Below, one piece after another: positions 55,653 through 64,000 of a stretch of 64,000 bases of DNA; the first letter of the stretch is position 1, and each line of letters starts with the position of its first letter. The DNA comes from G016756615 sp050958605 (GTDB lineage: Bacteria; Pseudomonadota; Alphaproteobacteria; Rhizobiales; Rhizobiaceae). A model generated the notes under the pieces. That model searched no databases and had not been told where the DNA came from. It saw nothing but the letters and a program-made list of their open reading frames with translations. Where the stretch lies: contig NZ_JBJHDO010000005.1 in assembly GCF_050958605.1 (NCBI RefSeq), positions 372,001 through 436,000 of the forward strand. Direction: 5' to 3'. The translations under genes and the position numbers were made by a program.

Positions 55653-58648
55653 TGGATAGCTGATCCAGCGGTATCTCGATCGAACAAGCAAAGCCCGCCG
55701 GACCAAACTCGCACCTGATAATCGCCCCCGGAATGCCGCGTTCGATGAGCAATGTTCCGAAGCCCGTCTTCTCTGGGGAGCCGACTTGCGGACCGTTCTT
55801 CTCCTCCCAAACCATTTTGAATGCGGGGTTGTTCCCGCGATCGACTGCCCATCTCACGCTCACGCGCCCCCCAGCCACGGAAAGAGATCCATACTTGGCC
55901 GCGTTGGTGGCGAGTTCGTGAAGCACCAGCCCGACCGGCGTCGCCAAGTCGGCTTTCAGAGCAACAGGTGGCCCTAGCGCTTCCTTCCGGCTGTAGCCGT
56001 ACAGCTCCTCGCTTCCGCGGTTCCAATCGATGATCCCGCCATCGAAATCCCACACGAAGATCGGAGCGCGCGACACTTCGACCAGCGCCTTCTGCTGCCT
56101 GAGCTCTTGTTCGCTGGCGCGCAGCGCCTCTTCGACCTGGCGTCTTTCGGTGACGTCGACAAAGGTGATGACGACACCGTCGATCTTGTCATCGACGGTG
56201 CGATAAGGACGCAGGCGCACGTCGTACCAGCGCCCATCCTGGCTGCGGATTTCACGTCTGATCGGAGCGAGGTCCGACAACACCGCGCGAGCGTCCTTGA
56301 TCAGGCCGACATATTCCAGCTGGTGGGCGAAATCGGTGATTGGTCGGCCCTCGTCGCTCGGGGTGACGCTGAACAGCCGCGTAACCTGCTCCGTGAAGCG
56401 CTTGATACGGAGTCTGGAGTCAGGAACAACGTGCCGAAATCCGTCGCGGCCATCAGGTTCTGAAGGTCGCTATGCGCCCTGGAGATCGCCTCCAGCTTGA
56501 GCTTCAGCTCGCTGTTGACGGTCTGAAGCTCTTCATTGATGGACTGCAACTCCTCCTTGCTGGTCTCCAGCTCCTCCGAGGTCGAACGGTATTCCTCGTT
56601 GATCGACTGCAATTCCTCGTTGGCGGCCCGCAATTCCTCATTGGCGGCTTCCGATTCCTCGCGCACCGTTCTCAGCCGCGCTTGCGTCAGCTCCAATTCC
56701 TCCGTGAGGCGGCGCACTGTATCGTCACTGGAGGAATCCTCGGACGCACCCGCTTGACGGCCGGTTGCGGCTTGCCCTTCGATGAATAGCACCAGGGCCG
56801 CGTTGGACTCTTCGCCATTCCCGTCCGCGATCGGATGGACATGGAGTATGACCCGATGCACGGAGCCGTTGAAACGCACCGGGATAGGTAGGCTGAGGGT
56901 GGATTGATGCTGGTCGAACGCCCTATGCAGCGCCGACCGAAGCTCGAACCGGAGCTCCGGTCGCACAAGCTCCACGATGTCGGTGTTCATCGGGCCGCCG
57001 GAGGGCTGAAGGAAGCGGCCGGCATGCTCGGAAAGGTGGACGACCTTGTGACCTTGATCAACGAGGATGCTGGGTGGAGCGAGCCTCTCGATTGCCCTCC
57101 GGTGCACGACCGCATCGCCGAGCACTGCCCCTGGGGAATGGTTGCGTACCCCCGGCACGCCGCTGTCACGCAGCGCGTAATTGCCAAGCGATCGTGGCAG
57201 GAGCCGTGGCCGTTCGCCTCTGAGGGTGGTGGATTGATAGATACGGGCGTTGCGGTCGACGACGCGGAACAAACCTGGCGGGTTATCGGCTGCCTCCGAC
57301 GAGCCGAGAAGCAGATAACCGCCGGGCTTCAGCGCATACTGGAAAGTGGTACAGACTTGCTCCTGCAACTCACGATCGAGGTAGATGAGCAGGTTGCGGC
57401 ACGAGATCAGGTCCACACGGGAGAAGGGTGGGTCCTTCAAAAGATCATGGCTAGCGAACAGGACCAGATCCCGCACTTCCTGCCGGATGCGGTATCCTTC
57501 CTTCTCGCGCGTGAAGAAGCGCCGCAGCCGATCCTCGTTGACGTCCGGCTCGATTGCGGCCGGAAATTGTCCTTCGCGCGCAATGTTCAGGGCTCGACTG
57601 TCCATATCGGAGGCGAAGACCTGTATGGCTGTCCGCTCGTCCTGCCTCGCGGCTTCCTCCGAGAGCAGCATGGCGACCGAATAGGCCTCCTCGCCCGTCG
57701 CGCAGCCGGGGACCCAGACGCGAATCGTTTTTTTCGCGCCCTTAGTTTCGAACAGCTGGGGAAGCACCTGCGTCCTGAGCGTCTCGAAGGCGTCTCGATC
57801 GCGGAAGAAGCTCGTCACCGAGATGAGGAGGTCGCCGAGCAGCGCTTGGATTTCCTCCTCATTGTCGCGCAGATATTCGTAGTAAGCCAGCAGATCATCG
57901 GCGCGGGTCACCTGCATCCGGCGTGCGATCCGACGAAGAACCGTGGATCGCTTGTATTTCGAAAAATCGTGGCCGGTACGCACCCGCACATGGGCAAGAA
58001 CCCGCCGCAGGAGCTCCTCGTCCATGTGTCGGCCTTCGCCGCTCCCGCCGCCGCTCTTGGTTCGGATCAGGTCCGCCAGCTTCGGGGCCAATTCCCGGAC
58101 GGGAAGCACGAAATCGGCGGCGCCCGTTGCGATGACATTGCGCGGCATGGAAGAATAGTCTGCCTCGTTCGGATCCTGGACAAGGATGATCCCGCCCGCT
58201 TCCTTGACCTTGCGTTCACCCACAGAACCGTCCGAACCCGCTCCCGAGAGGATGACGGCAAAGCCGTCCCCCAGTTCGCTGAGCGAGCGGAAGAACAGGT
58301 CGACCGGCGCACGCCGGCCTCGAGGCTCACCGAAGGCCGCGGAGGCAACCTCGTGATTGTCAAGCTCGAGTCGCCGGTCCGGAGGGATCACATAGACACG
58401 GTTAGCCCGCAATTTTTCCGATCCGCTGACCTGCACAACCGGCACGGATGTGCGCGTTGCCAGCACCGCGGCCAGCTCGCTCTGGACATCGGGAGCCAGA
58501 TGAACGATGACGATATATGCTGCACCGGTTGTTTCCGGCAGGGCCGCGAAAAGTCCTGAAGCGCCTTGATCCCGCCCGCCGAAGCGCCGATCCCCACGAT
58601 GATCGGATTAGCTTCCGTGCTATGTTGTAGTTCTTCGGACTCATCCAT
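55627..58648 (-). pseudogene. CheB-CheR-PAS-HWE histidine kinase fusion, frameshifted and internally deleted
   Basis: From ATG 58648 (MDESEELQHSTEANPIIVGIGASAGG) the parts are CheB methylesterase, CheR methyltransferase (continuous to about 57400), a Glu/Leu-rich coiled coil (about 56480-56720), PAS, and a histidine kinase ATPase end (LHELATNAAKYGSLS). Two single-base losses break it: at 58552-58555, where four T on the minus strand replace five, and near 56418-56425, before RLRIKRFTEQVTRLF. In addition the second PAS jumps from GYSRKEALG straight to PPVALKADLATP, removing the phospho-accepting His segment in frame. It cannot work as a kinase; the methylesterase/transferase part is nearly intact. 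Confidence 0.85.
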
Positions 58649-58846
58649 GGCACGCGTCCCCGGCTATGTCGGCGGATCTGATGATCTAAGGACTCCCAAA
58701 GACGTTCAACTTTTCAATGTCCAGTGTGGTTTCAACTCCGAAACAGCAGAAGCAGCCTGATCGCCTCTTTTCGCCTTGGACTCGGAGGAACATTGCCCGG
58801 CCGAGGACGTTTTCCCAGTGCGGGGCGATGCTGGACGGATGCGCAC

Positions 58847-59852
58847 ATGGCCAACAGGGACATCGTGGCGATCGGTACTTCTGCCGGGGGGGGGTGGCGG
58901 CGCTGCAGTATCTGACTGAAAGATTGCCTCCCGAGTTTCCCGCCTGCTTGCTGGTCACGATCCACTTGTCGAACCAGCACCGCTCGGTGCTCGACGAGTT
59001 GCTCACGCGTGCAGGGCCGCTGCCCGCAGCCTTCGCCACCGATGGCGTGCGCCTCAGGAAGGGCCAAATCTTTATCGCTCCGCCCGACCGGCATCTTCTG
59101 GTCGAGGAGGACCGGCTGCTGCTCGGCGCCGGCCCACGCGAGAACAATGCCCGCCCCGCGATCGACCCGATGCTTCGTCCGTCGCGGCGTGCTGTGGGGC
59201 GCGAGCCGTGGGCGTCGTCCTCACCGGCACGTTGGGCAACGGAGCCTCCGGCTTGTGGGCGATCAGCTCCTGCGGTGGAATGAGTGTGGTTCAGCATCCC
59301 GACGATGCGGCCTTTCCAGACATGCCCGAAAACGCACTGCGCATGGTGGAGCCGGATCACGTCGTCTGTCTCAAGGACATGGCGCGCCTGCTGGAGAGCT
59401 TGGTGCACCAGCCCGCCGGAGAGCCGGTCGCGGTGCCGGAGCAGATCAGGTTCGAGGTGGAGATCGCCAAGACGGGACGTAGCGATATGGACGAGATGGA
59501 TCGCTTCGGCCGGCGTTCGGTGCTGGCCTGCCCCGACTGCCACGGGGTAATGTGGGAGCTCGACGAGGGTGGTCTCACCCGCTATCGCTGCCACGTCGGC
59601 CATACCTACACGGCCGTATTGATGGATGTCGCGGTCGACGAGAACCTCCGCCGCGCTCTCGCCAGCGCGGTCCGTGCCCTTGAAGAGAAGGTCGTGCTGG
59701 CGCGCAAGCTCCAGCAGCAGGCAGCCGAACGCGGCCATAATCTGGTACAGGACACCTGGGCCGAAAGGGTGCGCGAATATCAGCACGAGCTGAATGTCGT
59801 GCGTGATGCGATCCTGCGCATGGAGGCCATCGCCGCGACAGCTGCGGAGTAA
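58847..59852 (+). pseudogene. CheB-type protein-glutamate methylesterase, frameshifted twice
   Basis: Three frames together make one CheB-like protein. The start MANRDIVAIGTSAGG runs into nine G (58886-58894); seven or ten G would continue into VAALQYLTERLPPEFPA. The second frame (IHLSNQHRSVLDELL ... NNARPAIDPMLR) breaks near 59179, where one added base restores VAACCGARAVGVVLTGTLGNGASGLWA. The third frame ends with a C-terminal Cys-rich segment CPDCHG... RYRCHVGH and a helix. Family motifs are otherwise complete. Confidence 0.82.
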
Positions 59853-59863
59853 GGAGCTGCTCC

Positions 59864-61051
59864 GTGGCAAGCTTTCGCATGTCTCGCATCGGCCCGCTAT
59901 CGACCTTCCTGGGCCTCTATGCCGCGATGTATGCGGCATTCGGGGCAGCGTCGCCGTTCTGGCCGCGGTATTTCGAAGCGCGTGGCCTGACGCCCGAAGA
60001 GCTGGGCTTGCTGTTCGGGCTAGGCACCGCGATACGGCTGATCGCGGGACCGTTCGCCAATCGCGCTGCCGATATTCTCGGCGCTCTCCGAGCCATCCTG
60101 GCGGCCTGCATCGTGATTGCTGTGATGGCGGCGCTTGGACTTATCGGCGCGCAAGGCTTCTGGCTCCTGTTGATCGTGCACCTAGTGCAGGCAGCTGCGC
60201 TGGCCCCGATCCCGACACTGGCCGATGCGCTTGCGGTGCGCGCGTCAGTGCGAAGACCCGGCTTCGAATATGGTTGGGTGCGTGGCGCGGCGTCGGCGGC
60301 TTTTATTGCCGGCACGCTGGCGGCCGGCCAGGTGGTCGGCCATTTTGACCTGAGTGCGATCGTGTGGATGCATGCGGCACTGCTCGCCGGCGCCTTGCTC
60401 GGCGCTGTGCTGGTGCCCGAATCCGACACCCGCGCCGAGCGGGCCGCAGACCCGATCGGGGAAAGCATGATCGGCGGTGTGCGCGAGCTGCTCGGCCTTG
60501 CGACCTTCCGGCGCGTGATCGTGATCGCAGCGCTGGTCTATGGCAGCCATGCGATGCACGACACGTTTTCGGTAATCCGCTGGACGGCGGCCGGGGTCGG
60601 CACGGCGGCGAGCAGCTTGTTGTGGTCGGAAGCCGTCGCCGCCGAGGTGGTGGTGTTCGTCCTCGTCGGGCCGATCCTGCTGCGCCGGCTCGGTGTCGCC
60701 GGGGCCGCCGCTTTGGCAGCGGGGGCCGGAATCCTGCGCTGGATGGTGGAAGCACAAACCACGGCGATCTGGATGCTCGCGACCGTGCAGCCGCTCCACG
60801 GCTTCACCTTCGCGCTGATGCATCTCGCCTGCATGCGGTTGATCGCCGACAGGGTGCCGGCGCATCTGACGGCCACCGCGCAGGCCCTTTATGCGGTCGG
60901 GCCCGGGCTGGCGACCGCGAGCCTCGTCTGGATCTCGGGTCGGCTCTACGGAGCCTATGGCCCGCGCGGCTTCCTCATCATGGCGGCGCTGTGTGCCTTG
61001 TCATTGCCGCTGGCTGTGAGACTGCGAGACAGGTCGACGACATCCGTTTGA
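59864..61051 (+). CDS. MFS transporter (PPP/3-phenylpropionate permease-like)
   Basis: 395 residues with twelve predicted helices. GTG at 59864 follows AAGGAG at seven bases. The N-terminal LYAAMYAAFGAASPFWPRYFEARGLTPEELG is typical of the MFS_1-like/HcaT group that includes phenylpropionate and nucleoside transporters. Downstream of the broken CheB gene but with its own ribosome site. Substrate unknown. Confidence 0.9.
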   Translation: MASFRMSRIGPLSTFLGLYAAMYAAFGAASPFWPRYFEARGLTPEELGLLFGLGTAIRLIAGPFANRAADILGALRAILAACIVIAVMAALGLIGAQGFWLLLIVHLVQAAALAPIPTLADALAVRASVRRPGFEYGWVRGAASAAFIAGTLAAGQVVGHFDLSAIVWMHAALLAGALLGAVLVPESDTRAERAADPIGESMIGGVRELLGLATFRRVIVIAALVYGSHAMHDTFSVIRWTAAGVGTAASSLLWSEAVAAEVVVFVLVGPILLRRLGVAGAAALAAGAGILRWMVEAQTTAIWMLATVQPLHGFTFALMHLACMRLIADRVPAHLTATAQALYAVGPGLATASLVWISGRLYGAYGPRGFLIMAALCALSLPLAVRLRDRSTTSV

Positions 61052-61309
61052 AACCTTTGTAAGACGGTGGTCGTCGCCTGTGCGTGTGTTGCGACAGCCG
61101 AACGACAGCTGCGTCATCCAACCAGTGCCACGAACTGATCGTTGGCGAGCAGTCTTGAATAGCGCGTCTTGTCGACCAGGGATGCATTCATGAAGTAAGT
61201 TGCACACCGATCAGCAGAGTGTCCTCCCAGCATGCTGGCTTTTGAGGACGGCCAACTGGCACAAAGTGGCTGGCGCAATGGATTCCTCTTCATGGTCGAA
61301 TGAAGTCGC

Positions 61310-61449
61310 TGTGTAGCAATTGAAACTGTGCCAATTCGCTCCTATCTCCAAGATGCGTCGGACGTTCTCCTCCCATTGCGCCCGACGCGTTCCCCTCTGA
61401 AGGTTTTGACCTTCACATTTTGGCCGGGCCTTTGGGTTCGGCCATTTTT
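61310..61449 (+). ncRNA. Candidate small RNA with anti-Shine-Dalgarno loop (alpha-r14/cuckoo-like)
   Basis: Three hairpins in a row. The first (61353-61361 with 61382-61390) presents CTCCTCCC (61367-61374) in a 20-base loop, complementary to ribosome binding sites. The second is TGAAGG/CCTTCA (61398-61415). The third is a terminator with a T-run (61421-61449). Alphaproteobacterial sRNAs of the alpha-r14 (NfeR) and cuckoo groups have CCUCCUCCC-type loops and this plan. The 5' end is a guess; no promoter could be assigned. Confidence 0.5.
61421..61449 (+). terminator. Rho-independent terminator
   Basis: TGGCCGGGCC (61421-61430) pairs with GGTTCGGCCA (61435-61444), two G-U pairs, four-base loop, then TTTTT (61445-61449). 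No protein gene precedes it for about 370 bases, supporting a non-coding transcript. Confidence 0.75.
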
Positions 61450-61791
61450 CTGTTCCGGCGTCACCCCTCACAGTCTTGGCAAATCCGCCTCGAAATGCGG
61501 CCGTCGCGGACCGGGAGGACGGACGATAGCACTAAACGATTCTTGCCTTTCAACGATCCTATCCGATACGGCATCGGCGCGATGGAGGGATTTCGGCGGC
61601 TTCCGGACCACAGACGGCAGCCGAAAAGAACCTTCAGTCCTTAAGCTGGTCTAGCAAGCTCAATATTTTCTGGCAGGCTTCGGAGCCCGCCCGGTTTCAC
61701 AAACCGGCGGCAGCGTTCGACTTGCCTGGCCTGCACCCAGATCGGGCGGGAACGGCATAGTGTCGCCGCATTCCCCGGCGACGGTCTTGAA

Positions 61792-62100
61792 ATGGTCGGA
61801 AAAACTCGGATGTTCAAGCAAGGCGATAGTCATCAGCTCACGCTCAAATGGCGCTCGATGTTTGCCGGTTTCGCGGCAGCGGTCATGCTTATGCCGGCCG
61901 TCGCGATGCAGTTCACGGATGAAGTGGCTTGGGGCGCAGAAGATTTCAGCGCTGCGGCTGTCCTCCTCGGCGGCGTGTGGCTGGCAGTTGAGTTCGTCTT
62001 GCGCTTCGTGAGTGGTGCAGCAAACAAGGTGATCGCGATATTGATGATTGCTGCTGCAGTCGTCGCCACCTGGGCGCATCTCGCGGTTGGCTTATACTAG
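61792..62100 (+). CDS. Small hypothetical membrane protein
   Basis: 102 residues with three hydrophobic segments: SMFAGFAAAVMLMPAVAM, SAAAVLLGGVWLAVEFVLRFV and VIAILMIAAAVVATWAHLAVGLY. Between the first two lies QFTDEVAWGAEDF. Small inner-membrane proteins with this layout recur in alphaproteobacteria and are uncharacterised. The start may be a few codons downstream (Met7). Monocistronic. Confidence 0.72.
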   Translation: MVGKTRMFKQGDSHQLTLKWRSMFAGFAAAVMLMPAVAMQFTDEVAWGAEDFSAAAVLLGGVWLAVEFVLRFVSGAANKVIAILMIAAAVVATWAHLAVGLY

Positions 62101-62328
62101 GATAATCAGGCGGGCGAGGCAGAAAGAGGATTGACCGTAAGCGGACCATGTAGCGTCTGGTCCGGCCCTGTGCGGCTGTGGTCGACGGGGTACACGCGCT
62201 TTCCCGAGCCTCGCAGCAGTTTTGCCGGTGTGGAGAAGGGGCCTTCTCGCCACCGAAGGGCGCGGACCAGCTTGGAACGCCAAGGCTCTGACAGCGTTGA
62301 TGCCATGCAAAACGCATGGAGCCACGAC

Positions 62329-62703
62329 ATGATGAACAAAGACCCCGACGTGAAAGAAACCCACGACCTCATTGCCAGCGACATGGTCGTAGGGACGAAC
62401 GTCTATGGTAGGGATGGAGACCACATCGGCAAGGTTGAGAGGCTGATCCTGGAGAAGCGCAGCGGGCGTGTATCCTACGCCGTTCTTAGCTTCGGCGGCT
62501 TTCTCGGCATTGGGCACGACCACTATCCGCTGCCGTGGCAGAAGCTGACATACGACACGACCCTGGAAGGCTTCCGGGTCGATGTCACCAAAGAACAAGT
62601 TGAAGGTGCACCTCACTACGCGCCTGATCAGCAATACGACTGGAATGCCGACAACGGCCGGCGCATCTACGACTACTACGGCGTGCCGCCGTACTGGGTC
62701 TAG
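62329..62703 (+). CDS. PRC-barrel domain protein
   Basis: 124 residues. ATG at 62329 has GGAG seven bases before it. The PRC-barrel runs HDLIASDMVVGTNVYGRDGDHIGKVERLILEKRSGRVSYAVLSFGGFLGIGHDHYPLPW, followed by a Tyr-rich tail (QYDWNADNGRRIYDYYGVPPYWV). Such proteins are common in rhizobia and linked to general stress or envelope maintenance, with no enzyme activity known. Alone in its transcription unit. Confidence 0.88.
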   Translation: MMNKDPDVKETHDLIASDMVVGTNVYGRDGDHIGKVERLILEKRSGRVSYAVLSFGGFLGIGHDHYPLPWQKLTYDTTLEGFRVDVTKEQVEGAPHYAPDQQYDWNADNGRRIYDYYGVPPYWV

Positions 62704-63021
62704 GCCAACAGTGGCGGACAATATTATCGGGTTGCTTGCCCTTAACCGGCGGGCACCCGACGCTCGAGCCGATCCCTTATCCGGGATTGCCTCCTGCCTA
62801 ATAGGACGGTTTGATTTTGACTCGTGCATTGGCCAAGTCATAGGTTGCGCCCCTCCCAAACGCACGTCGCGAGATTTTTCACACAAGTCGCTGCCCGAAG
62901 CCATCGCCAAGCCGAGGTGGGAAGCGAGCGGTCCGCCGGACTGGGCTATTTCTTCTGTTTGACGAATCTCGCGCTGCTGCACCGGGTTGACGGTTGCGCA
63001 TCCCGCGTGAGAATTGCGCCT
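62704..63021. other. Intergenic stretch
   Basis: About 320 bases between the PRC-barrel gene and the next small gene. No clear promoter, terminator or coding frame, though an open frame continuous with the next gene extends back through it. Confidence 0.4.
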
Positions 63022-63390
63022 ATGCTGGATACGGAGACTCTGAAGTTTATCGATACGGCCCGGAGCCGCCGGCAGATTGAACTGTCAGTACGGCTAGTTG
63101 AGCCTGCACTTGATTATCTGGGGGATCGGGGCCGCGCCGCTGAGGCAGTCCGAGCGCAAGCGTGGAACGATGCTGAGGCAGCGGTGATACGTGCTGTCGA
63201 GAAATATGCGCAAGATGGCCTGCGCGTTGTGAGGCCGGAGCGGACGCGGCATGGCCTGATCCTCACCGCATCGGCCGTGACATGGCGGCGTTTCCTGAAA
63301 GAGCAGCGGTTGTTAGTTGGGAGTCGGGAGATCGAATTTCGACAGTACACCAAATCTTGGAGCCACGGATTGCCTGGTTTCCCCGAATGA
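63022..63390 (+). CDS. Hypothetical protein, DUF1488-like length
   Basis: 122 residues from ATG 63022, the first Met after a long upstream extension without coding character. Predominantly helical in the first half (FIDTARSRRQIELSVRLVEPALDYL, AEAVRAQAWNDAEAAVIRAVEKYAQDGL) and basic in the second (RVVRPERTRHGLILTASAVTWRRFLKEQRLL). No known motif recognised. Coding bias is moderate. Confidence 0.5.
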   Translation: MLDTETLKFIDTARSRRQIELSVRLVEPALDYLGDRGRAAEAVRAQAWNDAEAAVIRAVEKYAQDGLRVVRPERTRHGLILTASAVTWRRFLKEQRLLVGSREIEFRQYTKSWSHGLPGFPE

Positions 63391-63467
63391 AACGGCCGGC
63401 TTCACCTTATCGTGCCGAAGTGCTCCTGAGACATATGCCAATTCTCCTCAACGCGTAGCGCCGCACT

Positions 63468-63662
63468 TCATCTGGCTATCGCCAACGCGACGGCAATTAC
63501 CAACAGTAGTGGACCCATCCACTTGAAATGCCCGGCGGCCACCGTAACCCAAGGCGGCTGGGCGGCAGCTTTCCCTGGTAGGGGTAAATATCCGAAACCG
63601 ACTGCGGTGACCCAAACGCCCGCGCAAAACATGATGATCTGATCGATATAGTCTATGATCAC
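63468..63662 (-). CDS. Small hypothetical membrane protein
   Basis: 64 residues. An N-terminal hydrophobic segment (IIMFCAGVWVTAVGFGYLPL) and a C-terminal one (WMGPLLLVIAVALAIAR) suggest two membrane helices joined by a short Gly/Ala/Pro loop. No family recognised. Confidence 0.55.
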   Translation of the reverse strand: MIIDYIDQIIMFCAGVWVTAVGFGYLPLPGKAAAQPPWVTVAAGHFKWMGPLLLVIAVALAIAR

Positions 63663-63719
63663 GGCCTACCCTCCCAGAGTTTGATGGCTCGGTTATGAAA
63701 ATGATCAAGGTAATCAAAC

Positions 63720-63982
63720 ATGGCGTGCGGCGGCAAGTTCAAGCAGGGGCAGGTTGGCCTGAAGCGCATCGCCTCGGTACCGGGCCAGAGCCCAGGGGCC
63801 CCGCCGACGGAGACGGAACAAACCTGGCCGGTGTCGGCCACGGTCAAGAAGCTGCACCAGCGCCATGAGAATGGCGTCGTCCTCGTCGAGACCCGAGACA
63901 TTGTCACCTTCGCGGTGCCCCGAGGTCGAGCCCGTACTCACCGACACGCTCATCATCGATAGTCTCGAGCTTGGCGTGTGAC
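63720..63982 (+). pseudogene. Hypothetical protein with a probable one-base frameshift
   Basis: From ATG 63720 (MACGGKFKQGQVGLKRIASV) third positions are strongly GC-biased up to FAVP near 63920; after that the frame loses coding character. Removing one C from the CCCC run at about 63917-63920 gives a continuation EVEPVLTDTLIIDSLELGV ending in TGA at 63980-63982, which looks coding. About 86 residues in total. Function unknown; frameshift may be a sequence error. Confidence 0.45.
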
Positions 63983-64000
63983 CTAACGCTTCAGGTTGGG

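Larger units (their letters stand above)
61052..61791. other. Large intergenic region holding a candidate small RNA
   Basis: About 740 bases without a convincing protein gene; open frames on both strands lack domains and coding bias. The middle contains a row of hairpins ending in a strong terminator (listed as ncRNA). The rest shows no feature I can name. Confidence 0.55.

Noticed and set aside
56904..58559. A 551-codon plus-strand open frame
   Set aside because: Antisense to the CheB-CheR gene, with low-complexity charged composition and no domain.
61211..61471. An 86-codon minus-strand open frame
   Set aside because: Overlaps the candidate sRNA and terminator, lacks a ribosome site and any family resemblance.

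Overview
The window is GC-rich bacterial chromosomal or large-replicon DNA, most likely from an alphaproteobacterium of the Hyphomicrobiales (rhizobia-like). Pointers are the HWE-type kinase remnant, a TIGR02444-family gene, the OxyR/KatG pair, the mix of ABC and TRAP uptake systems, and a candidate anti-Shine-Dalgarno small RNA. The order-level placement is inference. I see no rRNA, tRNA, transposase, integrase or CRISPR array.

Layout. (1) 172-7026: a plus-strand operon of cupin, Liv-type binding protein, SDR, LivG, LivF, a fused LivH-LivM permease and an amidohydrolase. (2) 7141-11159: a LysR regulator divergent from a GlcG/HbpS-like protein, an ankyrin protein, a nucleoside deaminase-like enzyme and a CynX-like MFS exporter. 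A TIGR02444 gene follows at 11301-11846. (3) 11925-26123: two divergent catabolic operons. The minus arm is GntR, UbiD, UbiX, an Asp/Glu-racemase-family enzyme and a three-part flavin/2Fe-2S amine dehydrogenase. The plus arm is aldehyde dehydrogenase, a ThDP decarboxylase-like enzyme, a PotDABC-type importer and a RidA homologue. A second, closely related GntR gene (26346-27128) closes the block.

(4) 27129-31634: a mosaic stretch with a frameshifted GMC oxidoreductase, two small unknown genes and an L,D-transpeptidase-like protein without its catalytic cysteine. (5) 31890-45352: a second catabolic regulon with two tandem paralogous amidohydrolases, intradiol dioxygenase, SDR, BKACE-type enzyme, zinc-type dehydrogenase, cupin, a peptide-type ABC importer with a fused permease-ATPase, and a LacI regulator. 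Three identical palindromes (GCAATCGATTGC) at its promoters are the probable LacI operators. (6) 45633-49163: a 58-residue hydrophilic protein, katG and divergent oxyR.

(7) 49192-55186: a TRAP transporter with an ornithine-cyclodeaminase-family enzyme, divergent from an XRE-cupin regulator and an amidase, with a multi-half-site operator between. (8) 55257-59852: a decayed or mis-sequenced chemosensory block (response regulator, CheB-CheR-PAS-HWE kinase with two frameshifts and an in-frame deletion, second CheB with two frameshifts). (9) 59864-64000: an MFS transporter, a candidate sRNA with a strong terminator, and several small genes (membrane protein, PRC-barrel protein, unknowns).

The overall theme is scavenging: four solute-binding-protein uptake systems (Liv, Pot, Dpp/Opp, TRAP), each tied to its own regulator or enzyme set. 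The most likely undescribed system is block 3. Its genes fit an import, racemisation, oxidative deamination, 2-oxo acid decarboxylation and aldehyde oxidation route with a prenyl-FMN decarboxylase attached. The substrate cannot be read from the sequence. Several frameshifts lie in or beside short homopolymers, so some broken genes may be sequencing artefacts.
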